A stretch of DNA of 64,000 nucleotides from JAIBJN01 sp963847985 (GTDB taxonomy: Bacteria > Actinomycetota > Thermoleophilia > Gaiellales > Gaiellaceae). A program made the position numbers and the translations under genes. The number at the start of each line of letters is the position of its first letter. Position 1 is the first letter of the stretch. Below are positions 15,767-24,383 of this stretch, one piece after another. The notes beneath the pieces were generated by a model. That model was not told the origin of the DNA. It saw nothing but the letters and a program-made list of their open reading frames with translations, and searched no databases. The DNA is taken from positions 1 through 64,000 of the forward strand of contig CAWKBS010000007.1 of the NCBI GenBank assembly GCA_963847985.1, given 5' to 3'.

Positions 15767-16663
15767 GCCTGCTCGAAGCCCAGCGCGAGCAGACCCGAGC
15801 CCGCTACCCGGACGACGAGGGCTACGTCGAGCGCGACGGCGTTCGCGTCTTCTACGAGGTCTACGGCGACGGTGAGCCGACCGTGTTCCTCCTCCCAACG
15901 TGGTCGATCATCCACTCGCGCCACTGGAAGATGCAGATCCCCTACTTCGCCCGCCACTTCCGCGTCCTCACCTTCGACGGCCGTGGGAACGGGAAGGCTG
16001 ACCGGTCCGAGCGGGATCGCCGCCTACATCGAGTAGGAGTTCGCCGAGGACTCGCTCGCCGTCATGGACGCGACCGGGACGGAGTCCGCGGCCGTGGTGT
16101 CGGCTTCTCCTGCGGCGCGTTCTGGGGCACGGTGCTCGCGGCCGAATCACCCGGAGCGGGTCCTGGGTGCCGTGTTCATCGGCTCCGCGCGGTGCCGCTC
16201 GCGCCGGGGCACCCGGAGCGGAACGTCTACTCCTTCGAGGACCGCCTCGACACCGACGAAGGCTGGGCGAAGTACAACCGCCACTACTGGCTGGAGCACT
16301 ACGAGGAGTTCCTCGAGTACTTCTTCGGCAGGATGTTCAGCGAGCCCCATTCCACGAAGCAGATCGAGGACTGCGTCGGCTGGGGCCTCGAGATCGCGCC
16401 CGAGACGCTGATCGAGTCCCACGAGGCGCTCGAGCTCTGCGGCATCGAGCGCTTCCGCGACATCTGCGCCCGGGTTCGCTGCCCCGTGCTCGTCCTCCAC
16501 GGCGACGAGGACGCGATCCACCCGCTCGCCCAGGGCGCGGCGCTCGCGGAGGCCACCGGCGGCCGGCTCGTCACGCTCGAAGGCTCCGGGCACTGCCCGC
16601 ACGTCCGCGACCCCGTGAAGGTGAACCTGCTCGTCCGCGCGCTTCGTGGAGTCGGTCGCATGA
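15763..16663 (+). pseudogene. Alpha/beta hydrolase, array member 2 (frameshifted, one in-frame stop)
   Basis: Second tandem paralogue, starting ATG 15763 over the stop of member 1 (ATGA). The beginning (MSLLEAQREQTRARYPDDEG) and end (VVH-type acid loop LVLHGDEDAI, EGSGHCPHVRDPVKVN) are clear. Between about 16010 and 16210 the frame changes four times, two insertions alternating with two apparent deletions. A TAG at 16034-16036 falls where relatives have other residues (AYIE-stop-EFAEDSLAVMDATG), and a fifth shift lies near 16640. Read across frames, the elbow is GFSCG, so a Ser nucleophile is kept. It is either a real pseudogene or badly sequenced. The error pattern of the region favours poor sequence, but the stop is not explained by an insertion. 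Confidence 0.75.
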
Positions 16664-17570
16664 GCCTCTTGGAGGCGGAGCGGCGAGCAGACGCGCGCCC
16701 GCTATCCGGACGCCGAGGGCTACGTGGAGCGCGAGGGCGTTCGCGTCTTTTACGAGGTCTACGGCGAAGGTGAGCCGACCGTGATGCTGCCTTCCGACCT
16801 GGTCGATCGTGCATTCGCGCGTCTGGAAGCTGCAGGTTCCCTATCTTGCGCGGCACTACCGCGTGATTACGTTCGACCCGCGTGGAAACGGGCAAGTCGG
16901 ACCGGCCGATAGAGGCGTCTGCGTACGACGAGCGCGAGTTGGCGGCCGATGCTCTCACTGTGCTCGACGCGACCGAAACCGAGCGCGCGGTCCTGGTCTC
17001 GTTCTCGCTCGGCGCTCACCGAGCGCTCCTGCTCGCTGCCAGACACCCGAGCCGCGTCGCAGGAGCCGTGTTCATCTGTCCGAGCATTCCCCTCGCTCCC
17101 CGGCCGAGCGATCAGTTCTCGTACCCCTTCGAGGAACCGCTTCGACACGTATCACGGCTGGGCCAAGGTGAACCGCCACTATTGGCTCGTCGACTTCCGC
17201 GGTTTCCTCGAGTTCTTCTTCAGCCAGATGTTCACCGAGCCGCACTCGACGAAGCAGATCGAGGACTGCGTTGGCTGGGGTCTTGAGACGACTCCGCGAG
17301 GTTCTGACCGCCACGGCGTACGCCGCACAGGCTGAAGAAGGACGAGGCGCGCGCGCTCTCGAGCCAGATCGCCTCCCCGGTGCTGGTGCTCCAGGGCGAC
17401 TCAGGACGCGATCGAAGGTCCTGCGCGCGGCATCGCTCTCGCTCAGGCGACAGGTGGCAAGCTCGTGACTCCTAGAGGGCTCGGGCCACGGTGCGCACGC
17501 GCGCGATCCCGTCAGGGTCAACCTGCTGATCCGCGACTTCGTGGAGTCGCTCGGAAGGCGCGCGGCATGA
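16660..17570 (+). pseudogene. Alpha/beta hydrolase, array member 3 (about eight +1 frameshifts)
   Basis: Third paralogue, from the ATG at 16660 (overlapping the previous TGA) to the TGA at 17568-17570. Stitching frames gives the complete family pattern: ARYPDAEGYVEREGVRVFYE, HSRVWKLQVPYLARHYRVIT, KSDRPIEASAYDERELAADA, an elbow reading SFSLG, GWAKVNRHYWLVDFRGF, EPHSTKQIEDCVGWGLE and LVLQGD. About eight shifts are needed, all equivalent to one inserted base, several in short homopolymers (for example GAACCGC for GACCGC near 17136). Conserved residues are otherwise intact. Eight same-direction insertions without loss of motifs fit sequencing error better than decay. Confidence 0.75.
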
Positions 17571-18494
17571 GCATCGCCGCCGAGCCCACGCGAGAGCAGA
17601 CTCGCGCCCGCTACCCGGACGAGCAGGGGTACGTGGAGCGGGACGGCGTGCGCGTCTTCTGGGAGCGCTACGGCGAGGGCCCGACTGCCGTCCTGCTCTT
17701 TCCGACCTCTCCCATCTCCCACTCACGGCTCTGGAAGGCGCAGATCCCGTACCTCGCGCGCCGGCACCGCGTGCTGACGTTCGACCCGCGTGGCAACGGG
17801 CGCTCCGACCGGCCCGCCGACGGTGCCGCGTACGGGTACTGGGAGTACGTCGAGGACGGGCGGGCCGTCCTCGCGGCGGCAGGGGTCGACAGGGCGATCC
17901 TCGTCGGGCTCTGCGACGGGGGCGGCTGGGCGCTCATGCTCGCGTCCAGACATCCAGAGATCGCCCTCGGCGTCGTCGCGCTCGCCCCGTGCCTCCCGTA
18001 CCTCACGCCGCCGCACTCGAACTACACCCGCTTTCCGTTCGGCGAGCCGCTCGACACGGACGAGGGCTGGGCGAAGTACAACCTCCACTACTGGCGCCGT
18101 GACTTTCGCGGCTTCCTCGAGTTCTTCTTCTCGCAGCAGATCCCGGAGCCGCACTCCACGAAGCAGATCGAAGACTGCGTCGCTCTGGGGGCTGGAGACG
18201 GACCCTGAGACACTCGCGCTCGCCGACGACGAGGCGCCGCTCCCGTGGGGCAGCGTCGAGGAGGCGGAGGCGCTCTGCAAGGCTGTTTCCTGCCCGGTGC
18301 TCGTCGTCCACGGCGAGCTGGACGCCTGCCAGACGCGCGAGCGGGCGGAGGCCGTCGCCGCTCTGACCGGGGGCACGCTCGTCGGCCTCGAGGGCGCGGG
18401 CCATATTCCCCAGGCACGTCATCCCGTGAAGGTGAACCTGCTCATCCGCGACTTCGTCGAGTCGCTCGAAAGGAGAACGCCATGGAGCTCGTGA
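17567..18494 (+). CDS. Alpha/beta hydrolase, array member 4 (Cys nucleophile; one frameshift)
   Basis: Fourth paralogue, starting ATG 17567 over the previous stop. It begins MSIAAEPTREQTRARYPDEQG. The elbow reads GLCDG, so residue 116 is Cys where members 1-3 have Ser, as in dienelactone-hydrolase-type enzymes. One extra base near 18185 (GTCGCTCTGGGGG) moves the frame. The corrected reading continues WGLETDPETLALADDEAPLP, an acid loop VVHGELDACQ and EGAGHIPQARHPVKVN, ending at 18494. The last residues overlap the start of member 5 by 13 bases. Probably intact in the organism. Confidence 0.8.
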
Positions 18495-20629
18495 CCGACG
18501 TCGCGCGGGAGCAGACCCGCGCCCGCTACCCGGACGAAGAGGGCTTCGTCGAGCGCGACGGCGTCCGCGTCTTCTACGAGGTCTACGGCGACGCGCCGAC
18601 GACCTTCCTGCTCTTCCCGACCGGACCGATCTCGCACTCGCGCCTCTGGAAGGCGCAGATCCCGTACCTGTCGCGGTACTTCCGCGTCATCACGTTCGAC
18701 CCGCGAGGAAACGGGCGCTCCGACCGCCCCCGCACGCCGGATGCCTACTCGCGCTGGGAGTTCGTCGAAGACGGTCGCGCGATCCTCGCGGCGGCTGGGG
18801 CGGAGACGGCGCTGCTCGGCGGGCTCTGCCACGGCGGCGGCTCGGCGCTCATGCTCGCCGCGACGTACCCGGCTTCTGCGCTCGGCGTGTTCGCGATCGC
18901 GCCGTTCGTCCCGATGCTCACGCCGGCGCATCCGAACTACCTTCGGTTCTCCTTCGACGACGAGCTCGAAACAGAGGAGGCCTGGGCGAAGTGCAACAGC
19001 CACTATTGGCGGCGCGACTACCGCGGCTTCCTCGAGTTCTTCTTCTCGCAGCAGCTCCCCGAGCCGCACTCGACAAAGCAGATCGAGGACGCGGTCGAGT
19101 GGGGGCTCGCAGGCGACGTGGAGCCGAACATCCTTTCGGCCGCCGTGTCAGGGCGTCCGTGGGAGAGCCAGGAGGACGCGCGAGCGCTCTGCGGGCGTGT
19201 GCGCTGTCCGGTGCTCGTTCTGTACGGCGAGCTGGACGGGTGCCAGCCGCGCGAGGAGGCGTCCGCCGTAGTCGAGTACACCGGCGGGACCCTCGTCACG
19301 ATGGAAGGCGTCGGCCACTTTCCGCAGGCGCGCCACCCGGTGAAGGTGAACGGGCTGATGCGCGAGTTCGCAGAATCGGTCGTGCAGCCGAAGCCGACGG
19401 TGAAAACGTGGACGCGGGCGCTCAGCCGCCGCCGACGGGCGCTCTTCATCTGCTCCCCGATCGGGCTGGGGCATGCGCAGCGCGACGTCGCCATCGCCCG
19501 AGAGCTGCGGCAGCTCGTCCCTGACCTCGAGATCGACTGGCTCGCGCAGCACCCGGTGACGAAGGTGCTCGAGGGGGAGGGCGAGCGCGTCCACCCCATG
19601 AGCGCCGAGCTCGCCAACGAGTCGGGCCACATGGAGTCCGAGTCGGCCGAGCACGACCTCCACTGCTTCCAGGCGTGGCGGCGGATGGACGAGATCCTCC
19701 TGGCCAACTTCATGGTCTTCCACGACGTCGTCCGCGAGGAGAACTACGACCTCTGGATCGGGGACGAGGCGTGGGAGCTCGACTACTACCTGCACGAGAA
19801 CCCGGAGGAGAAGCGCGCCGCCTACGTCTGGCTGACCGACTTCGTCGGCTGGCTCCCGATGCCCGACGGCGGCGAGCGCGAGGCGTTCCTCACGGCCGAC
19901 TACAACGCCGAGATGATCGAGCACATCGCGCGCTTCCCGCGCATCCGCGACCGAGCGCTCTACGTCGGGAACCCCGACGACGTCGTCGGCGACGCCTTCG
20001 GCCCCGACCTTCCGCTCATCCGCGACTGGACCGAACAGCACTTCGACTTCGCCGGCTACGTCTCCGGGTTCGATCCCGCCGCGTTCGCCGACCGCGAGAA
20101 GCTCCGGGCAGAGCTCGGCTACCGGCCGGGCGAGCAGGTCTGCATCGTCACGGTCGGCGGCTCGGGCGTCGGCGGGCACCTCCTTCGCCGCGTCGTCGAC
20201 GCCTTCCCGGAGGCGAAGCGGCTGGTGCCCGAACTGCGCATGGTCGTCGTCGCGGGCCCGCGCATCGACCCGGCCGCGTTCCCGGAGGCCGACGGCCTCG
20301 AGGCCCACCCCTACGTCCACAACCTCTACCGCCATCTGGCCGCGTGCGACCTCGCGGTCGTCCAGGGCGGACTGACGACCTCGATGGAGCTGACGGCGAA
20401 CCGGAGGCCGTTCCTCTACTTCCCGCTGAGCCACCACTTCGAGCAGAACTTCCACGTCCGCCACCGTCTCGACCGCTACGGCGCCGGCCGGGCGATGGAC
20501 TTCGACACGGCCACGCCCGCCGTGATCGCGCAGGCGATCGCCGAGGAGATCGGGCGCGAGGTCGACTACGCGCCGGTGGAGACCGACGGCGCCGCGAAGG
20601 CCGCGGCGCGGATCGCGGAGCTCCTCTGA
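18482..20629 (+). CDS. Alpha/beta hydrolase (array member 5) fused to a MurG/GT28-like glycosyltransferase
   Basis: A single uninterrupted frame of 715 residues. Residues 1-300 are the fifth hydrolase paralogue, with the EQTRARYPDEEGFVERDG start, elbow GLCHG (Cys116), acid near Asp252 (YGELDGCQ) and His279 (GVGHFPQ). After a basic linker (about 301-317, VQPKPTVKTWTRALSRR), residues 318-715 form a two-domain GT-B-like glycosyltransferase. It opens LFICSPIGLGHAQRDVAIAR, has a Rossmann restart CIVTVGGSGVGGHLLRRVV, and ends with the donor-site region VVQGGLTTSMELTANRRPF and YFPLSHHFEQNFHVRHR. The ATG follows AAAGGAGA at 18470-18477. The junction has no frameshift, so the fusion looks genuine. The substrate is unknown. 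Confidence 0.85.
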   Translation: MELVTDVAREQTRARYPDEEGFVERDGVRVFYEVYGDAPTTFLLFPTGPISHSRLWKAQIPYLSRYFRVITFDPRGNGRSDRPRTPDAYSRWEFVEDGRAILAAAGAETALLGGLCHGGGSALMLAATYPASALGVFAIAPFVPMLTPAHPNYLRFSFDDELETEEAWAKCNSHYWRRDYRGFLEFFFSQQLPEPHSTKQIEDAVEWGLAGDVEPNILSAAVSGRPWESQEDARALCGRVRCPVLVLYGELDGCQPREEASAVVEYTGGTLVTMEGVGHFPQARHPVKVNGLMREFAESVVQPKPTVKTWTRALSRRRRALFICSPIGLGHAQRDVAIARELRQLVPDLEIDWLAQHPVTKVLEGEGERVHPMSAELANESGHMESESAEHDLHCFQAWRRMDEILLANFMVFHDVVREENYDLWIGDEAWELDYYLHENPEEKRAAYVWLTDFVGWLPMPDGGEREAFLTADYNAEMIEHIARFPRIRDRALYVGNPDDVVGDAFGPDLPLIRDWTEQHFDFAGYVSGFDPAAFADREKLRAELGYRPGEQVCIVTVGGSGVGGHLLRRVVDAFPEAKRLVPELRMVVVAGPRIDPAAFPEADGLEAHPYVHNLYRHLAACDLAVVQGGLTTSMELTANRRPFLYFPLSHHFEQNFHVRHRLDRYGAGRAMDFDTATPAVIAQAIAEEIGREVDYAPVETDGAAKAAARIAELL

Positions 20630-20979
20630 TGACTCCCGACGAAGACGCCATCGTCCGCTGCGCCCTCGACTACTTCGAGGGGTGGTTCGACGGAGATCCG
20701 GAGCGCATGCGCCGCGCGCTCCATCCCGATCTGGCGAAGCGGTCTCCCGCCGGCGAGTCTCTCGACGAGACGACGGCCCCGGAGATGATCGAGCTGACCG
20801 AAGCGGGCTCCGGCAGAGCGCGCGATCCCGGTAGGCGGCGCATCGACGTCCGCGTCGTCGACGTCCACGGCACGATCGCCTCCGCCGTGGTCGACTCGAA
20901 CGTCTACCGCGAATACCTCCACCTCGTTCGCACGGACGACGGCTGGAGGATCGTGAACGCCCTCTGGGCGTTCACCTAG
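20629..20979 (+). CDS. SnoaL/NTF2-like small protein
   Basis: A 116-residue cystatin-like cone-fold protein, close to the putative lumazine-binding/SnoaL group: CALDYFEGWFDGDPERMRRALHPDLAKR near the N-terminus and EYLHLVRTDDGWRIVNALW at the end. Many such proteins bind small ligands or act as cyclases or isomerases; here the role is unknown. The ATG overlaps the stop of the hydrolase-glycosyltransferase (TGATG), so it belongs to that operon. Its stop overlaps by three bases the end of a decayed gene on the other strand. Confidence 0.82.
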   Translation: MTPDEDAIVRCALDYFEGWFDGDPERMRRALHPDLAKRSPAGESLDETTAPEMIELTEAGSGRARDPGRRRIDVRVVDVHGTIASAVVDSNVYREYLHLVRTDDGWRIVNALWAFT

Positions 20980-21134
20980 CGGGACGAGCGGGAGTAGGGC
21001 GCCGTCAGCGTCGCCTCTCCGAGAACATGGCCGTCCATCTCGGCACGGAGATCGTCGGCGCTCGCGCCGCCCTCGAGACCGGTCTCCGCGTCCAGCGCGT
21101 AGAGCGTGAAGACGTATCGGTGCGCGCCGCGATC
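20976..21134 (-). pseudogene. C-terminal remnant of a YbhB/PEBP-family protein
   Basis: In the minus frame ending at 20976, the last 52 residues match the end of phosphatidylethanolamine-binding-like (Raf-kinase-inhibitor-like) proteins: GAHRYVFTLYALDAETGLEG, GHVLGEATLTAPYSR. Upstream is only a short spacer and then the 3' end of the ABC ATPase gene, so the N-terminal two-thirds of the protein is missing and no start codon is evident. It is best read as a gene fragment left by deletion. Confidence 0.6.
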
Positions 21135-21196
21135 GAGAACGGCCTCGATCAGGGAAGACTGATCGGGCGAGCCGCCAGCCGCCTGCGCCTTCGCGG

Positions 21197-21943
21197 CTAG
21201 AGGATCTGCGCCAGGAACTGCTTCGTGCGCTCCTCGCGCGGCGCGGTGAAGAAGTGCTCGGGCGTTCCCTCCTCGACGATCTCTCCCTCGGCCATGAAGA
21301 CCATCCGGTGGGCGACGGCGCGGGCAAATCCCATCTCGTGCGTGACGACGACCATCGTCATCCCGGACTTGGCGAGCTCGGTCATGACGTCGAGGACCTC
21401 CTTGATCATCTCTGGATCGAGGGCCGAGGTCGGCTCGTCGAACAGCATGATCTTCGGCTCCATGGCGAGCGCGCGGGCGATCGCTACGCGCTGCTGCTGG
21501 CCGCCCGAGAGCTGGAGCGGGTACTTGTGCGCCTGCTCCGGGATGCGCACGCGCTTGAGCTGCTCCATCGCCCTTTCCTCGGCCTCCTTCCGTGGCTTCC
21601 GGCGGACGTTTCGGGGCGCGAGCGTGATGTTCTCGAGCACGCTCAGGTGCGGGAAGAGGTTGAACTGCTGGAACACCATCCCGACCTCGCTCCGGATTTC
21701 CTGGATGTGGCGGATGTCGTCGGAGAGCTCGATGCCGTCGACGACGATGCGGCCGGCGTCGTGCTTCTCGAGGCGGTTGACGCAGCGGATCATCGTCGAC
21801 TTGCCCGAGCCCGAGGGGCCGCAGACGACCACGACCTCGCTGCGCTCGACGGACAGTTCGACGCCGTTGAGGGCCTGGAAGTCGCCGAACCACTTCGACA
21901 CCCCCTCCAGCAGGATCATCGGCCTGCCGTTCTCGCTGCTCAT
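21197..21943 (-). CDS. aapP: Amino-acid ABC transporter ATPase (AapP/GlnQ type)
   Basis: Nucleotide-binding subunit of a polar amino acid importer, 248 residues. Walker A is GPSGSGKST, the Q-loop lies in VGMVFQQFNLFPH, the signature is LSGGQQQR, and Walker B is IMLFDEPTSALD with the H-loop VVTHEMGFA. The ATG at 21943 overlaps the stop of the preceding permease gene (ATGA). It is the last intact gene of the minus-strand transport block. Confidence 0.95.
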   Translation of the reverse strand: MSSENGRPMILLEGVSKWFGDFQALNGVELSVERSEVVVVCGPSGSGKSTMIRCVNRLEKHDAGRIVVDGIELSDDIRHIQEIRSEVGMVFQQFNLFPHLSVLENITLAPRNVRRKPRKEAEERAMEQLKRVRIPEQAHKYPLQLSGGQQQRVAIARALAMEPKIMLFDEPTSALDPEMIKEVLDVMTELAKSGMTMVVVTHEMGFARAVAHRMVFMAEGEIVEEGTPEHFFTAPREERTKQFLAQIL

Positions 21944-23157
21944 CTCTCCCCCAGTCCGAGCCGGCGCTCGAGCCGCTGGCTCTCGCGCGACATCCAGTAC
22001 GAGCCTGTCCAGTAGATGAAGCTGGCGAACACGAGCGTCTCCACGTAGAGCCCCTGCGCGAGGAAGTCGGGCTGCTTGGTCACGTTCTGCGCGACGGCCA
22101 GCAGCTCCGTCAGCCCGATGATGAAGACGAGCGACGTGTCCTTGTAGAGGCTGATGAACTGCCCGACGAGCCCGGGGATCACGGCCCGGAGCGCCTGCGG
22201 CAGGACGATGCGCAGCGTCGTCCGGAAGGGCGAGAGGCCGAGCGCCTGGGCCGCTTCGATCTGCCCCGTCGGCACGGACTGCAGCCCGCCGCGCACGATC
22301 TCCGCCACGTATGCCGACGTGAAGAGCACAAAGGCGATGATCGCGCGCGTGACGAGGCTCGGCGGGTCGACGCCCTCGGGCAGGAAGAACCCGATCATGA
22401 AGAAGGCCATGAACAGGATCGCGATCAGCGGCACGCCGCGGAAGAGCTCGATGTAGCCGACGCACACCGCCCGCACGGCCGGGAGGCTGGAGCGGCGCCC
22501 CAGCGCAAGCAGGACGCCGAACGGGAAGGAGAGCAGGATCGCGGCGACCGCCAGGAAGACCGTGAGGAGGAAGCCGCCCCAGCGGTCCCACCCGACGCCT
22601 CCGAACGCCGCGATGACGAGGAAGGAGGCGAGAACGCCCGCGAGGACGACGAGCGGGACGAAGCGCTCGAGCCGCCTGGGCGTCCGCTGGCCCAGCAGGT
22701 TGCCGACGTAGCCGACGGCAAAGACTCCGAGCACGAGCAGCACGGGCTCGAGCGAGCGGGAGAACCAGAGAAGGACGGCCACGAGCAGGAAGAGCGGCAT
22801 GAGCCTGCGGACGCCTCCGCCCGGAATCTCGACCGCGCGCCCCTCGGCGACCTCCCGCCGCCGCTGCGCGCCGAAGGCACCCGCCCCGAAGCCGAGGGCA
22901 GCGGCCAGGACGAACAGCGCCGCCCAGAGCCGCGAGATCTGGTCGCGGGGGAAGCTCCCGACGACCAGGTTCGTGATGTTGCGCTCGACGATCTCCCAGC
23001 GCGCGTCGACCAGCACGAAGCGGCCGATGCGGTACACCGCCCAGAGCACCAGCAGGGAGAAGACGACCGTGAGGATCGTGTCGAGCCGGCTGCCGAAGAG
23101 GTTCGCCCTCACCCACTCCGACGGCGACAGCTTCCTGATCGGCGGGCGCTCGCTCAC
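21940..23157 (-). CDS. aapM: Amino-acid ABC transporter permease (AapM type)
   Basis: Inner-membrane subunit of the same importer, 405 residues with an extended N-terminal membrane region, as usual for AapM compared with the shorter GlnP/HisM proteins. The conserved EAA loop is EAAQALGLSPFRTTLRIVLP, and the permease core reads GYIELFRGVPLIAILFM. The GTG start (MSERPPIRK) overlaps the stop of the AapQ gene. The protein pairs with AapQ in the membrane. Confidence 0.93.
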   Translation of the reverse strand: MSERPPIRKLSPSEWVRANLFGSRLDTILTVVFSLLVLWAVYRIGRFVLVDARWEIVERNITNLVVGSFPRDQISRLWAALFVLAAALGFGAGAFGAQRRREVAEGRAVEIPGGGVRRLMPLFLLVAVLLWFSRSLEPVLLVLGVFAVGYVGNLLGQRTPRRLERFVPLVVLAGVLASFLVIAAFGGVGWDRWGGFLLTVFLAVAAILLSFPFGVLLALGRRSSLPAVRAVCVGYIELFRGVPLIAILFMAFFMIGFFLPEGVDPPSLVTRAIIAFVLFTSAYVAEIVRGGLQSVPTGQIEAAQALGLSPFRTTLRIVLPQALRAVIPGLVGQFISLYKDTSLVFIIGLTELLAVAQNVTKQPDFLAQGLYVETLVFASFIYWTGSYWMSRESQRLERRLGLGER

Positions 23158-24332
23158 CGGCGTCCCTTCAGCGTCAGCCGCCGGTTGACGAGGTTGGTCA
23201 CGGCCGCGATCAGGAGCGAGAAGACGAGGTAGATCACCATGAGCAGCGCGATGGCCTGGACGGCCGGCGCGCTCTGCGCGATCGAGACCTGGGTGACCTT
23301 CGTCACCTCGTAGTAGCTGATCGCCACGCCGAGCGACGAGTTCTTCACGAGGTTCAGGTACTGGTTGGAGATCGGCGGGATGGAGATGCGGAAGGCCTGC
23401 GGCAGCACCACGTGGCGGAGACGCTGGAGCCCCGAGAGCCCCAGTGCGTCGGCGGCCTCGCTCTGGCCGCGCGACACGGAGAGGATGCTCCCGCGGACGA
23501 TCTCCGCGATGTGGCTCGCCGTGTAGAGGGAGAGCGCGATCAGCAGGGCCGCGTACTCGGGCGCGAGCCGGAACCCGCCGGTCGTGGAGAGCTCGCCGAC
23601 CTCGGGCGTGGTCAGCGTCCACGGTGTCCCGGTGGCGACGTACCCGAGCGCCAGGACGGCGAGCAGGGTCCCCCCGGCCCAGAGCGCCCGGCGATGCGGC
23701 TGCCCGGTGCGGTCGAACCGCCGCGTCCGCCAGATCCAGACGGCGACCGCGGCCGCGGCCGCGACGAGCGCGGCGACGGCGAAGCCGACCCCGCCTCCGA
23801 CCTGGTCGAACCACGGCACGACGATCCCTCGGTTCGAGATCGCGACGAGGTCGAGGAGCTCCACCGCCTCGCGGATCGGCGGGAGGCGGATCATCACGCC
23901 GAGGTACCAGAAGAGGATGATCACGAGCACCGGGATGTTCCGGAACACCTCGACGTAGACGGCCGCCGCCTTGCGAACGAGCCAGTTCGTCGAAAGCCGT
24001 GAAACGCCGACGACGACGCCGAGGATCGTCGCGAGGACGATCCCGAGCAGCGCCACCTTGATCGTGTTCTGGATCCCGACGAGCAGCGCGTCGAGGAGGC
24101 TCTGGGAGGAGCGGAAGTCGGAGTCCGGGATCGCGAAGCCCGCGGGCTGGCGCAGGTAGTCGAACCCGGTCGGGATGCCGCGACGCTCGAGGTTGTAGAT
24201 GACGTTGTCGAGGAGGAAGAGAAGAAAGCCCGCCACGGCCGCGACGAACACGACCTGGAGCACGAGCCGCAGGACGCGAAGGTTGCGCCAGAGGGGAGGC
24301 CGGCGGGTTGTCGATGCGGTCGCGGCGGTCAT
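23154..24332 (-). CDS. aapQ: Amino-acid ABC transporter permease (AapQ type)
   Basis: Second membrane subunit, 392 residues. It has the typical AapQ opening with a large periplasmic loop (DNVIYNLERRGIPTGFDYLR), the core VYVEVFRNIPVLVIILFWYL and the EAA loop EAADALGLSGLQRLRHVVLP. The ATG is at 24332, 51 bases after the binding-protein stop. The order binding protein, Q, M, P is that of proteobacterial general amino acid transporters. Confidence 0.93.
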   Translation of the reverse strand: MTAATASTTRRPPLWRNLRVLRLVLQVVFVAAVAGFLLFLLDNVIYNLERRGIPTGFDYLRQPAGFAIPDSDFRSSQSLLDALLVGIQNTIKVALLGIVLATILGVVVGVSRLSTNWLVRKAAAVYVEVFRNIPVLVIILFWYLGVMIRLPPIREAVELLDLVAISNRGIVVPWFDQVGGGVGFAVAALVAAAAAVAVWIWRTRRFDRTGQPHRRALWAGGTLLAVLALGYVATGTPWTLTTPEVGELSTTGGFRLAPEYAALLIALSLYTASHIAEIVRGSILSVSRGQSEAADALGLSGLQRLRHVVLPQAFRISIPPISNQYLNLVKNSSLGVAISYYEVTKVTQVSIAQSAPAVQAIALLMVIYLVFSLLIAAVTNLVNRRLTLKGRR

Positions 24333-24383
24333 CGCGGGGTCGGGCGGGGGCGGCGGCGCGCGGCCGCCGCCCCCTCTTCGGAT

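Noticed and set aside
16034..16036. TAG in hydrolase member 2 read as pyrrolysine
   Set aside because: Pyrrolysine occurs in methylamine methyltransferases, which would suit the amine theme, but this gene is an alpha/beta hydrolase in a stretch full of frameshifts, and no pyl genes are in the window.
14873..20629. The hydrolase array as a false duplication by the assembler
   Set aside because: The five copies differ clearly in sequence, including the nucleophile residue and the C-terminal fusion, so they are real paralogues even if members 2 and 3 are badly sequenced.
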